A DNA stretch of 64,000 nt from Apostichopus japonicus (taxonomy: Eukaryota; Echinodermata; Holothuroidea; Aspidochirotida; Stichopodidae): NCBI RefSeq assembly GCF_037975245.1, contig NC_092570.1, positions 6,119,001-6,183,000 of the forward strand, read 5' to 3'. Shown one piece after another: positions 23,918 through 36,754 of the stretch; positions within the stretch are counted from its first letter, which is position 1, and every line of letters starts with the position of its first letter. The notes beneath the pieces are model-generated. The model did no database searches, had not been told where the DNA came from, and saw only the letters and a program-made list of their open reading frames with translations. Position numbers and translations under genes: made by a program.

Positions 23918-24450
23918 CTTTACGCTTTACTGGTTACCTACTATGATCCACTTTACTGGTTACCTACTATGATCCACTTTACTGGTTACCTAATATGATC
24001 CACTTTACTGGTTACCTACTATGATACAATTTACTGGTTACCTACTATGATCTACTTTACTGGCTACCTACCATCATCAGCTTTACTGGTTACCTACCAT
24101 GATCCGCTTTACTGGCTACCTACTATGATCCACTTTTCTGGTTACCTACTATGATCCGCTTTACTGGTTACCTTATATGATCCACTTTACTGGTTACCTA
24201 CTATGATCCGCTTTACTGGTTACCTACTATGATCCACTTTACTGGTTACCTACTATGATCCGCTTTACTGGTTACCTACTATGATCCACTTTACTGGTTA
24301 CCTACTATGATCCACTTTACTGGTTACCTACTATGATCCACTTTACTGGTTACCTACTATGATCAGCTTTACTGGTTACCTACCATGATCCACTTTACTG
24401 GTTACCTACCATGATATACTTAACTGGTTACCTACTATGATCCACTTTAT
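23918..24450 (+). repeat. 26-bp minisatellite, ~20 copies
   Basis: The unit CTTTACTGGTTACCTACTAT followed by GATCCA repeats every 26 bases (for example at 23951 and 23977) across about 530 bases. The variation between copies is slight: CCA or CCG or CAG at the end, and TACC or GCTACC within. It lies between the convergent RFX and GPR161-like genes. Confidence 0.92.
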
Positions 24451-25019
24451 CTTGTAAAGGTAGTTTACAGGCAAACAACTACGGTTGGCAACAAGAAGTT
24501 GAGATGAATTATTGAACTAACCATGTAAAGTATTCTTCTCTCTTATGTGAGTATTGCATAGTCTTTCATTAGGAATAACTAAAGAATGAAACATATAACT
24601 CTGTTGTGAATGGTGCTTGACGATATAACTAACATTTTGTAAAAAAATATTCAGGCTTGAAAATTGCTCTACCTTTGAAGATAGTTCATAAAATCTGTGG
24701 TATTTGTACCAACAAAATCATGTTCAGCATTTAAAGTCAACACTTTTAATTCTAGACTGTTATTTTTACAAAGGTAAATGCTTTATCTAAGATAACAAGC
24801 TCTACTAAAACTAGCACCAACTTCGGTGTGAAAACACTACCAAAAAAAAAGGAACATAAAAACATTTGGTAATGCTGATTAATTTTACATTAACTGGATT
24901 AGTATAATTTTGTAAGAAATCTGCTAAACTTAAACAGAAAATGGAAATTAAAATAATAATTAAATAATTTACAACACATTCCTGAAGACTAAATACTGAA
25001 ATTCTTGTCCAAATCGGTG

Positions 25020-25195
25020 CTGTGGCAGAGTGAATAAAAGGCAGTGGTATTTGAAGCTATGAGGCTTAACAATTAGGAGGTTTGACTCCCTGGCCGGGTC
25101 ATTGTAAGGGTTTTTTTCCATCAAAGAGCAATATACAGTTTTCCCATCTGAAATGACTTTCTAAATTGAAACATGTTAAATCATTTCCATTGATA
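25020..25195 (+). mobile_element. Possible tRNA-derived SINE
   Basis: An A-box-like start (TGGCAGAGTG, 25022) is followed 57 bases on by a B-box-like GGTTTGACTCCC (25079-25090). The body that follows has no known match that I can name. The A box is disturbed, so the call rests mostly on the B box and spacing. Confidence 0.35.
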
Positions 25196-26799
25196 ACTTG
25201 CGGGCTTCTCCCACATTCGTTGTAACATAACTGCCTGATCATTATTATTAATGAGACGATTACATCGTATAACAATTGTCAAGACTTCAAAACTGGAAGA
25301 AAACTCTTTAACTCTTACAAGTAGCTTAAAAGGCAAGCTCTATTAGGCAAACTAGGAAGACATGTTGTGAATTTATAGCAAACTTTTTTCAAAATTTGTA
25401 GACATAATTATGAGAGCATTTTATTTCATAAATTTGTTAAATTTGCTAGTCGGACGACTCAACTGTGTCTAATTACAAACAAACCAACACTACAAGAGGG
25501 TTGCATCTCTTGAATGAGTGAGTGAACACAGTGAATTTTGAAGTAGAAACTTCAATTTCAAAGGTGCAAGGTTTTGAGATATTGGGTATTAAAACTGTAC
25601 CAAAAGGGTTTTTGAAGTAAAACAGGTGTGAATTCATCATTGCACAATGACAGCAAAATGTTTTTAGCTTTGCCGTAATTTTTGGGCTTCATTCCTTTGA
25701 TGTTTTGACCTTGGATTGAAATAAGCTTTCCCAATTTTATCCAAGAGAATGTGAAGTTACTGATAAGTCAATGACGACGCTAGAGTTAATATGGTTCTGC
25801 ATCCTCGCTGTAAACTTTGAAAAAAACACATGAAACAAGTTTTTGTCACTGTCCTTCCAGGATATTGCAACTGGTTACTAGAAGTTCAATTTTTGTAAAG
25901 AATGTGTCAATTTAAATTTTTGCATGAATGGAAGTGCATATAATTCAGCCACCATGATTTTAGAATATGTTCCTCTTTTCATCAGGCCAAAACCCAATTT
26001 CCTCCTGAATTATCTATCCATTTGACCTAGATCCAGAAGGCCTTCACGGTGGATGCATCTATTGGACTATTAAACCAAATTTGCATAAATAAGCACTGGA
26101 CTGAAATCGTTAACATGATTGAGTTGTTTACAATTAATAATCGGTTGATCGTAATATTCCGCACTTTTATCAACAACATTCCAAACGAACACCCTTTAGT
26201 TACCCCATCATGATTCATCTTTATCTTGTTCAACTGAAGTTCACAGAATTTCCTTCAAACTGCAAAACTGCTGATTATAGCTTCTTAACTCCAAAGTGCA
26301 CAACAAATAATCTGCTAATTTTCAAGAGCTTAATTTTTTCGTGACTGACTGCGTATTTGCATCTGAACGAACCGACTGCGCGAACAGGATCACGCATTAC
26401 TGCGAGCGTATCATGAAGTAAAATATTATACTTCATTATATTTTGTATACATATAACAACGATAAAAGTTATCACTTTGAGTGAGAAATTTGGGTGGACC
26501 CAAAAGGAAAGGTTACTAAATTCCTACATAATTTAACGAAATACGACCAGCAGCGTTGAACGTATGAGATTTAATTCTTGAAGTTAGTATGTCACATTTT
26601 CTGCACCTGTGATTCAAATTGTTAGAACTGTTACTAGGGAAACAGACTGTCACAACAATGATATAGATTTAAAGATAGACAGAATGACAAGGGCAGCAAC
26701 CAAACCTTATGAAATGTTCTGCTACTGTAGTACAGTATAATCTAAGGAAAGGTTTTCCCCTTTCATCAAAAGTGTGCATTTTTTGATCGAGGCGTCCAA

Positions 26800-26995
26800 A
26801 TTTTTCAATTTATGTGATTCATATTGATGAAAAATTAAATTCTAAAGATTTAAAATAGTTAATATTTTTCAAATATGTGCGATTCATATTGATGAATCAT
26901 TTAATTCTAATGAATTATCATAGTTAATATTTTTCAAATTTGTGCAATTCTTATTGATGAATAATTTAAGTCTAATGAATTATAATAGTTTATGA
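26800..26995 (+). repeat. Three tandem copies of a ~65-bp AT-rich unit
   Basis: The motif GATTCATATTGATGA occurs at 26816 and 26881, and a mutated form at 26945. The stretch TTTAATTCTAATGAATTAT and TAGTTAATATTTTTCAAAT are repeated between them. Confidence 0.75.
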
Positions 26996-27951
26996 AGACC
27001 GCTACTATCTAATGCCAATTTCAAAGTTATGTAAATTATGCTTAATGTTACACATGATGAATACTACTCATTAATATTACATTCATTTTCTTTACTCACT
27101 AACTAACACAACCAGGTCAAAAACATTAAAATTCAACTAAGGCAAGAATAGCTTCATACTTTACTCAATGCTATCAAATGTATTGATAACATGTGACCAG
27201 ACATGAGAGAGAATCCAGTTGCAGCACAAACAGAGTTTTCAATCAACCAAAACATTAATTGAAGTATAATAAAATGGCATTCCATATCTCTCAATGGACA
27301 TTTTTGGGCTTTGTAGAACTTTTGTGGCAGAGGCAAAAGATATTTACAATGTGCTATATTCAGATAAATCAAAATTTGGGGGGGGGGGGGGGGGTGGAAG
27401 GGGGAATTTTGTGCATGGATAAAAATTAGTGATGCAGCAATACTTCTTTGTTGATCTTATTAGAACCTCTTTACAAAAACAATTTGAGCTGTTCTTCTTC
27501 TTAGGGTGACAGTATTAAACAATTTCCAGCAGTTCACTGAACTAACCAAAAGTTCAATAATTCATTCTTCAAACAGCTAAGTATTTTTGAATCATTAAAG
27601 GTATGCTGTATTGGCCCCAAATATGCCAGGTTTTCAAATACGGTCAGCTTTGGTCAAAATTCTTAAACTATTTTTGTTATCACCCTGGAGGGAATTTTAC
27701 CTCACTGATACATTCACACATCTTTTGTTTTTCATTTAGAATGTCTGAGAACAATTTGGAGAGTCAAGACCTCCAGGAAAGTACTTTTTGAAAACTTATA
27801 GCAATTATAGCATGCTATAATTTGGGGCCTACTGTATACAGACTAACTTTTAAACAAGTAATAAGTACAGGCTCTTACTCTAAAGACAACTCTAGGGGGA
27901 TTTACAATATAATAGAGGGCAGTATTGCAAAATTACTTTCAAAGATCAAAT

Positions 27952-30900
27952 TTAGGTAATTTCCACTTCACTGATCCCTTCATCCGGGCTCGCCGAGTTA
28001 AAATTAGGTTTTCTGTTTTCAATGTCGCTAGTCACAATTCCTGCCTCTTTCGTTTGGTCTTCTTTGTCATGTATCTCAGCGGCTGTCATCCGTTTAACAG
28101 TCCTGGTTACCTCTGAGGTTGAAAGGTCAAAGGTTGTTGATCTTTGACCCTTCTGCTGAATCTTCTTCCTGAGTCTATTCCGACCTTCTACGTCTTCGTA
28201 CTCTTCGATACTTGTTAAGGCCATCCCTGAACCAAAAACAGATAAAATAAAAAAAATAAAAACATTCAAGGCATCAATAAGTATTCATATACTAGAATAC
28301 TAGTGCATTCTGACTATCAGCTTGTTTGCCAAACTAGGTCATGGAACTATCAATATATTTGTGATTTTCCTATAGATATATCATTCTCTTTGGCAATCCT
28401 AAAAGATTAAGAATTACTCATTTGCGATTACGTGCAATGATTAAACATTGCTAGGACTGAAAGTTGCACTGCAGAACAATCGTATTACTTACAAGTAAAT
28501 GCATGAAACTAACCGGAGCAGGTGCTTGCTGATTTTTAACACAGAGATAGTTTAGCAGTGTGAGAACCACATTCCTTTGCCATATTTGCTGACAAACTGC
28601 TTTAGTGTTGTGTTTGATAGGTTAGGCTACTTTTCAAAAGCAGATCAGTGTAGTGCTTGCTTGTAGTCGAGTAATCGCAACTTAGGTTTTGAGCGCGATT
28701 AACCAAACTACCAAAGTGTAATCTCGACTGCTGGCGATTAATCGGTTACGACTATCAGCACTATTATAGACACAGGAATTCTACCGGCGCTCATAAAATG
28801 AGATATGCAGCTCAACAGAGGCACGGCACAGATTACCTTGTAAAACCTCTTGTAGTTTGCATATTAACTTTTGACATGGTAGAGTAGCTTCAGAAATCAT
28901 CCTTGGAAAAGTTACCAGCAATTTCGAAGCAACTCTCGGATAAAGATATGAAGAATGGCCGAGGCGAGGACATCATTATCTTTTACAACCGATAGAGACT
29001 AGAGCTACTGTCCTTTCTGTAATTTAATTAATTTAATTCATTCTATTCTTGTTGCATCATCCAGTAATAATAGTATAACCAAAGAGCTATAACAGAAAAT
29101 GATTCCTTCTAGACAGAACTGTAGACAGTTAAATAAACTACACAGAACCTTTGATAGTGTTCTTGGAAGTTTATGAATAAATGAAGGTCATATCCAACAG
29201 GAGAGACAAAGGTTATATGCAAAATGAAAATACTACATATTCGTCTACTGAGACGATGAAAAGTACAAGACTTTATGCACAGAGTCACCCAAGAGTGTTG
29301 GCCTTAAATCCTGCATGCCACGACATCACACGACCGGAAATTTTCACCTCTTACCTGAGTCATTACTGCCATGTTTTTCACCCAACCTTGTCGTCACGGT
29401 TCCACTGAATCGGGAGTGAACACCATTCGTAGAGCTGTCAGCTAGACTACCGCCGATGCTCGTGGCGTGCGAGCCACGCCGCGTGGCAAATAGCAACACG
29501 TCGTCTTTGGACGCTAGCCTGAAAGTTCTGGGAAGACACGGGCAATACTGTCCGATGAGTTCAGATCGTATGCTTCTGTTCCAGACAGCATATATGAGAG
29601 GATTGACGATCAGCATTCCATATGCCAACCACATACTCGTTATCTGCGCCCAAGGTGATGCCATATTGACGCCCTGGACGGCCTCGTACATCAGCTCCAC
29701 CACAAACGGACACCAGACCAGCGACAGGGCTCCCACGGTCAAGAAGACTGTCCGTAGAGCTTTGGTGGGGGAATTCATTCGGATATTTACAAGGAGCGAC
29801 GTCCTTCTGGAACCTCGCCTCCTGGTGGACGGTTGGTTGACTACTATGTTGCCGTGGCTTACTCGCCTCGAGGATTGTCTGGCAACTCTTAGAATACCAA
29901 AATAGCACACAGAAATTATTGCAAATGGAACGGCAGCACATGTAACAAGGAAGAATATTGCATAGGATAAATGTTGATCCCAGACCACTATGCAAGCAGC
30001 TTTGGGCCTCGAATACTGATATGTGGACCAACCGAGCACGGGCGGTAAGGTGAAGACGAATGACAAGAACCAAGCTAGCACCAGAACTTCCATAGAATAG
30101 TGATTGGTCAACTTGAGAGAATACAGCATTGGGGTAACAATTGCATAGTACCTGCAAAAGATAGAAATTATGGCATAAATCAGCAAAATAAATTCTCAAA
30201 ATATGGTTGTCTGTCTCACAAATATGTTACAGCAGCAGGGTTATGTTCAAAATAACTGATGCATCACATATGTTTGTTTGATTGTTTATTTGTTTCCACA
30301 GATCATAAATATTTGTAAATGTGGAGGGAAGTCCTCTAAAAAGCCAATACAGGCTTAACAAAGTAAATGGCTCCTATATATGAAATACAAATGACAAACG
30401 ACCGGGCCTACAGTGGAAATTACAATCTTCCTTTGCTGCTTTCTAAATCTCTGAACACACTAAATTATGTCCATGGCCTAGTTGGAAAGGGCGACCCAAT
30501 TCGAGCGGGAGGGCCAGGTTCAAATCCCGATGACGGCTGGAATTTTTCTTCAGTTTTACGATTTTCCAACCCATTGCCGTCCATTAATACATATGTGTCT
30601 CTGTTTGATAAATGGAACTGGACCTACTATGGCATAATCAGTATGAATTCAGCAAGCATGAAAATACTGATGAGGTAGGAGGTACTGGTTATGAAATTAA
30701 GTTGAGTGAAGGAAGACAGCAAATGTAATAACACTTTTTTTCAACCCATACAAGCATCCAATGTTCATTTTCCTAAGGAGTATAAGTGCTAAAAGGTAAA
30801 CACACGACACCGGTGGTCAAAAAATGTTATAAAATACATATACGTTAAAATATGTTAACACAGTGGGCGCTAAATATGAATACGTTAAATAAGTCGCCTT

Positions 30901-31575
30901 TGTACTAGACACTTGGAAGTATGCTAAGAACACAGTGTAAGATCTACATACTATATAGGGTGAAGGCTGAAGATAGTGTTCTATGATAGCTTACACAACA
31001 GTTTTCTGTACAGTAACTGCTGAGCTGGAACCATATAATATCTTATAAAGCACAAAATTTAAAACCATTGAAACCTACTACACAAATTTACACACTAAAT
31101 TCTTCATTGCTATAAATTGAGGAAATCACTTGGTAATTCACTTACTGCGCCACAGTAGCGTTTATCTGTCAAATACAATGAGTGCTTACCTATCCAATGT
31201 AATGAGTGCAACCATCCACACACTGCCAACCATTACGCACATCATGAAGAACCCCGAGACATAACACATCATGACTCCGAGGGTCCACTCGCCGATGACT
31301 AGACTGATCCAGTTCAGAGGGACAACGATGATTCCCACGGCTAGGTTTGAGACACTCAATGCAAGAATGAAACGGTTTCCCGGCGTCTGCAGGTAACTTC
31401 TTTTGTAGAATAAGCAAACTACTCCAGCATTAAGTAGGCAAGATATCACACAAATTAGAGCCAATGAGCAGGCTTGTAGCACAACTGATTGTACCCCTGG
31501 AGGACTGGAAGTGTCAGTAAAGCTTGGTGAGGTGCTGTTGTTTGTGATGGAATTACTCCCTCCAGTAGAACCCAT
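27952..31575 (-). CDS. GPR161-like: GPR161-like class A (rhodopsin family) G-protein-coupled receptor, 3 coding exons, 485 aa
   Basis: Minus-strand exons are 31575-31190, 30151-29355 and 28226-27952 (1458 nt in all). Exon 1 ends inside the Arg of the DRY motif, and the join restores DRYYAIVTP (residues 128-136). Seven hydrophobic segments are visible: TM1 31-57, TM2 69-95 and TM3 105-127 in exon 1, the rest in exon 2. Cys104 lies 24 residues before Asp128, as expected for the extracellular disulfide. TM6 has VWCPF and TM7 has NPLIY. The N-terminus is Ser/Thr-rich with overlapping N-glycosylation sequons at Asn12 and Asn13. Similarity to vertebrate GPR161 is strongest around RYYAIV-PM-YS-K, PP-LGWS, FGILRVAR and the tail (RSTTF versus RSSVTF). 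Vertebrate GPR161 is a constitutively active ciliary receptor that raises cAMP and represses Hedgehog signalling. That role is inferred here from similarity only. A more general orphan class A receptor remains possible. Confidence 0.88.
30465..30610 (+). mobile_element. tRNA-derived SINE head in the receptor intron
   Basis: An A-box TGGCCTAGTTGG (30474-30485) and a perfect B-box GGTTCAAATCCC (30517-30528) are separated as in tRNA genes. The unit lies in antisense orientation in the first intron of the GPR161-like gene. It lacks an intact acceptor stem, so it is a SINE rather than a functional tRNA. Confidence 0.65.
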
Positions 31576-32291
31576 CTTTGACTGCCTGCCAAATACTTGA
31601 GAGATCCCTTCCTCAACTGGGTCAGTTAATTACTGTTTCCAGTCACAACCTGCTGAACTGCAGCAGAGCAGCATATTGGTAAATTATGTTGAGTTTACAT
31701 GTTGTAACATTCTGTGGGAAAGAACGACAAAGTATCTAGAGGTACAGTAATGTACATGTATGTCATTTGGGAAAAGACTTGTTGTTTCATCAAATTCAGA
31801 TTGCATTGTAACTGAGAATCCCAAACAGGTGAAATGATAAACTATCATCAACCTCCATTACTTTGGAGATGCTGAAAAAAACAATAAAATAGTGGCAGGC
31901 CTATGATCCACCTGAAAGGGAGTTTTAATTACTAGCCTGAAGCTACTGTTCAACCAGAAAAATCCTTAAAAATTTGTCCTGGTAAAGAAAACAAGGTCAC
32001 TTGCTTTAAATATAACACTAGTAGAGCAAAAGCAAATCTGCATCAAATAGCGCCTAGAGTGGCAATGTTGCTGGTGCGTGCAACAACAAACTCGATGTCG
32101 ACTCATAGCACCTCGTTTAGAATGGGAATACGTGGCATAGTAAAGGCTTTATAATTGCCGCACCTTCCTAATTCACGCACCTTCAAATCTTACTAGCAAG
32201 GAGACAGCAGGCAACCTAAACTTTTTGCATTACATATTTCATGAGTTTGAATCCATTTTAGCTATGTGCTGATCAAAGTGTGTTTTTTTTT
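31576..32291. other. Upstream region of the GPR161-like gene
   Basis: This holds the likely promoter and any 5'UTR of the minus-strand receptor. No TATA box or initiator could be fixed. Nothing else is supported here. Confidence 0.35.
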
Positions 32292-32295
32292 TTAA

Positions 32296-32989
32296 AGGAG
32301 AAATAAACCCTAGCTTTTTTTGCATCCATTCTTACGTTTTGACAGATGGTCTTTCCAGTAAAAGCAAAAGAAAAGCATAAAAATCCCTTCTTTGGGATGA
32401 AAAAACAATTTGAATGTAGTTCATGTGTGGCACCATTTTGTTTGAATTGAGCCAGTTCCCGGATGCACCGTGACGAAAACGAGCCACTTGGCGTATCTCA
32501 AGAAAAAATAGTTGCCAATCCCTAAAATAATTAGAATTGTCTGTGTGGCTCTGTTCACCATTGGAAAGCGAGAAGGAGAGGTTATGCTGACATGGATTGT
32601 TCGCGGAAAAAGCTTTGTTGAACGCAGGAGAATGTCTGACCAACAGACCTGAATTCGGTTAACACAACCAAAGGCTTGGCATGCAGGCATTTTAACCGGC
32701 CAAATAAGCTAAGAAGGTTGCTCGAACATAGTGTGAATAGACTATAACTCGTATGCAAAGCTTCATTGTTTTGAAGTTACGAAGTGGCTCGCCTACGTCA
32801 CTTTTGAAGTGCCCTCAATTCTCAAAATAACAAACTGGCCGTTGTTCAATAGGGTAACAAAAATAATTGGGAAATTCGCGTAAAAGTCATGGAAACTTAG
32901 TTATTACACACTTAGTTATTTCATAAATGGAATTAGAAAATTATCCCCTACCACATGTACACTGCAAAAACCCAGAGTTTATTTTTCCT
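32296..32989. mobile_element. TTAA-type DNA transposon relic (Kolobok or piggyBac group), 694 bp
   Basis: The left end AGGAGAAATAAACCCTAGC and the right end read inversely as AGGAAAAATAAACTCTGGG form imperfect terminal inverted repeats, and both reach on to GCA. TTAA flanks each side (32292-32295, 32990-32993). TTAA duplications are made by piggyBac and Kolobok elements. On the minus strand from 32690 a frame opens MPACQAFGCVNR, which resembles the first zinc ligands of a THAP domain, as carried by Kolobok transposases. The frame then loses similarity, so any gene is broken. Confidence 0.6.
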
Positions 32990-32993
32990 TTAA

Positions 32994-35360
32994 GCTTATA
33001 AAACCCTCCCCCCAGTCTTGCACCTATTTTGGGGATTTGGAAATCTTACTCCCTAAAACTAACCAAAATTACAACACTATTCCCTAGGACCTGACCTGTC
33101 TGAGGTTAGAGGCTCAGAGCATAGCAAACAGCATTCAGAGTCAACTGATGTACTTACACAAAAGTTACAGACTGCTTATAGCTATATGTGTCCATTTAGG
33201 GGTGTGAAAGAACTTGACACGGCAGACATTTTGTGGTCAAATTCTGCTCAATTGTACGTTGCTCATGCACAGAACAATAAATATTTTGAGATCATTACAT
33301 TTCTGAGGAACCACACATATCAAAAACACATACAGTTTGGATTTTTCCTTGATAGAAATCGTTGATCAAATCCTTAAGTGCGTCAATAATGAGCCCACCA
33401 TGCTACTGAAAATATTTCTAAATACTGCTACTTAGACTAGTCCTTCCAAATGTTTCATATGGTCGTGCCATCGGTACATTGGCCCATAATCGTAACATGG
33501 CCTGGGGCCCCAGTATTAAGGACCAAAAAATATGACTCCCAAAGGCCAAATTGGCTGAATTTAGAACAGTCTTAAAACAGAACAAATTTTCATTGTCCTA
33601 AATATTGTACAATACAATTGTTTAAGTTCTCTCTCAATACCCACCACATTATGAATTCAAACGAACCCTTTCCTCAACAGAGAGAGCCTAAAAGTGCCAT
33701 ATCTAGAGGTGCCAAATGTGAAGCCCAACCCATGCATGGTTAGGCTTGGGTGAATTTGAACTTGTGAGTAATAATTGAGTTAAGTGGCAATACGACCTGG
33801 CCTACATCAAAATTGTTCAATAATTTTGGCATAAGAAATCAATTGATAACTTCACAACACTACAGGGAGATACGCTAGTCGAATTCCAATGATCTTAGTA
33901 ACCCTGAGCTTTAGCCTAGCTTTCGTTATACTGTTATTGTGTTAGCGTAGTACTGACACGGTAACTAATAGTAAGACTAGCCTACTTATGTAGGCATAGG
34001 AGTAGTGGCCTACTGAAGTGAAAGTGCCAGGCCTCTGAGTTATCAAAGCCAAACGTTAGTAACCGGACCATAACTTTTTGGATCGTTATGTGACAACGGT
34101 ATTATGGCTTAAAGTTTTACGTTGCGATATGAAAGGAATTCTGAGACCAATTTGCATGACACTTTGTAATAATATGAAAATATACCAATAGAGCAATTAA
34201 ATCCGGTAAATACAAAGTTACTCCAGGGAGGACGTCCGGTACGATTTCGCTTTCTGAACTTTTGACAAACCTGACCAGTGCAGCTTCAAATTTATCTGCT
34301 ATTTACGATACGCATCGAAGCGTCACTACGATTGATTTAGAGTTCAGTTGACTGGATATTACTCTCATTTTGCTGTAAAATAAAACCTTTCTAATGCATG
34401 TGCAGTACATGGACTTCAGTTTTGGTGTAATAGCAAAGAATGAAGGCCTATCTAGCATCGTACAATAGGCTACTACTACTAGTGGGCCTACAAAGGTGAT
34501 ATCACCATGATACGTTTGGTCCTGAGCAGTGACGTAACAGGCTTTTTCGTCGGAGGAGGGGTGCTGAGGGGGGGGGGGGAGGGGGAAAATAAAAAGTGCG
34601 AGTTTAGCGCGCCCAGTTCGGTCATGTTAGGTACTTTTCAATATGCAAGCACTCGAAACTGTTGGGGTACGATTAAGTGTGAAGTAATTATAGTAATAGC
34701 GAAGGCGTTATGACGAATAGGAACCGGGCAGTTCGATATATATATCACAGCATGAAGTTGAGTAACGTAAACAGAGAAATTAAACAGACATTCAAATAAA
34801 TCCAAGTTTTTCAACGGATAATGTTGATGATCTTATTTCAAGAGTCAATACCAGAACAGAAACCATGGTTTCGGTACTTTTTTGAATTTTTCTTTCCCAA
34901 ATTGGACAGTTTATTCCTGATCTTCCATCCGCTACATTGCTGACGAGATAGTCCAACTAAAAATAGGAACTTTGATATATTGTAGAGAAAGTCACTGAAG
35001 CGAGCGCGTAGTCAGGATTTCATCTTTGTGGTTTGGGCGGATTCAATTTATTGACCTAATTTATACTTAATTTATTGTCATGGAGAACGCTTTGCGCTAA
35101 CTGCGTGGGGTGCAGGGCCCCGCCAGAAAACATACTATTGGGGGAAAGGGCGAGTGCCCTGGAAGCTATACGCTATGGTGGACTTAAGAGGCTTCAAAGA
35201 TTTCAAAGTTTATCCAATCGGCCGAGATTTTAGCCAACTTGGGTCTGTCCTGTAGCACCGGCCACCGATCACGTACAATAGTTCGGTACGACCAAATTTG
35301 AAATCGTTATATCTAAGGCTCGGTCAATGTGAATAGCCTATTGTGTAACAACTTTTGTAC
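32994..35360. other. Intergenic DNA
   Basis: No exon or RNA gene was recognised. The interval has a short G-rich patch at about 34545-34585 and otherwise unremarkable AT-rich sequence. Confidence 0.4.
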
Positions 35361-35369
35361 CGATTAGGG

Positions 35370-35992
35370 GGTGTTACTAAAACGAATGACAATTGCGTTA
35401 CACATAACGAATGACAATATGTTGTACACACTAAAAAAATGCGTTGACTAAAACGAATGACAGTAATGAAAGCACAGACATTTGCTTCAATCGGATATCA
35501 CAGTTCAGACTTCGTGGGTATCTAGATCTAGTAAAGTACGGACAAGATAAAAACGCACCTTATAGTAAGCGAAATTGTAAGTCTGATTTTAAAAAGTAAA
35601 TTTAACGTCATTTTTCCGATATTAATTGTTAGAGACTAACAATACTATAATCTTGAAACGGCTTCAGTTATCTAATTTCTATATATATCTACAGAGGTAA
35701 AAAGCAAAGCACTCAAGCGCATTCTCACACAAAAACTTTCCCTGTGGTTTCTATCCGTAAAATACACCAAAACCCTGCAATCACATAACATGCGATTTTC
35801 CTCAAATCATTTTTGCGCAGAAAACCAATAACAGCCTCCACTCCGTTAATCATTTTATCTCCACTCTACACTGTCCTTCGTTGTCATTCGTTGTCATTCG
35901 CTGTCATTCGCTGTCATTCGAGAATGATAATTAACCCTGTACAAAGTCAATTGTCATTCGGTCATTCGCTGTTATTCGTTTTAGTTTGTCCC
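35370..35992. mobile_element. Terminal-inverted-repeat transposon with 9-bp duplication, 623 bp
   Basis: The left end GGTGTTACTAAAACGAATGA and the right end read inversely (GGGACAAACTAAAACGAATA) are inverted repeats. CGATTAGGG occurs on both sides, at 35361-35369 and 35993-36001. The ends carry clustered sub-terminal copies of AACGAATGACA and, near the right end, at least four TGTCATTCG units. A 9-bp duplication points to the Mutator-like group, but the ends are not a match I can name. No transposase was seen. Confidence 0.7.
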
Positions 35993-36754
35993 CGATTAGG
36001 GCCTACTTTGATCACGCGTTCTGCAAATTCTATTCGTTCAGATTTTAAAATTTTAACAAGTATACTTCTATTGATACCTTAGCAGTTAGCTTACAAGCTA
36101 AAACGAAGGCTTCCGAAACGGCTCCCGGCCCCCAAAACGGGTGCATGCGGGCGGCTTCCAGAGGGCATTCCCAACATTACGATGACATCTTATCATCTAT
36201 AATTGCGTTTACAACTCGTTTTGCTTCAATCTGTTTCATCTTGAAGGACCTTGGCTCCGATGTGTGGTATCTTCTAGATACCTAACACTCTCGATAAGTG
36301 CTTTTGTTTAGTGCCGCTGGAGTTATTAACGTAAGGTGTTTGGGACAGTTCACGTAGGAGAGTATACAATCTGGATATTAATTAGTGTATTGGCAGGTCT
36401 TGCAACTATTGCTGGTTTGGTACTATCACTTCTGTTAAAACGGGAGCGCTAGGATCCTAGCGTGTAGGCTTCGAGTATACATTCCCTTCTGCAGTTCGTG
36501 TACCATGTAATGTGGAACTAATTACGTACTGTCAGTGTCTTCGAATATCCAAAAACGGAGATAGCTTGTGGGACTCGATAAGACTCTCAAACAGATCAAA
36601 AGCGAGTCCCGAAACGAGGGCGACATGTTGTCCATGTGTAGTTTATTAATTAAATTCCTTGCTATCAGTTGTATTAATGTCTATATAAAACATGGTTCTT
36701 TTTAACATATACGGTTAAAATATTTAGGCAACAAAGATCACGATTCTAGGGAGC

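Larger units (their letters stand above)
24451..27951. other. Intergenic DNA between convergent genes
   Basis: No gene was recognised. The region holds a SINE-like unit near 25020, a three-copy ~65-bp tandem repeat at 26800-26995 and a G-run at 27377-27394. The 3'UTR of the minus-strand GPR161-like gene should end somewhere in its right part, but no convincing poly(A) site stood out. Confidence 0.45.

Noticed and set aside
29456-29905. Plus-strand open frame opposite the receptor
   Set aside because: It is antisense to the GPR161-like exon 2, whose motifs and splice phases are convincing.
30474-30528. A functional tRNA gene in the receptor intron
   Set aside because: The B box is perfect but the cloverleaf stems do not pair. 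It is better explained as a SINE head.
31634-31648. X-box-like GTTTCCAGTCACAAC upstream of the GPR161-like gene
   Set aside because: It departs from the consensus at two positions, too weak for a binding-site call.
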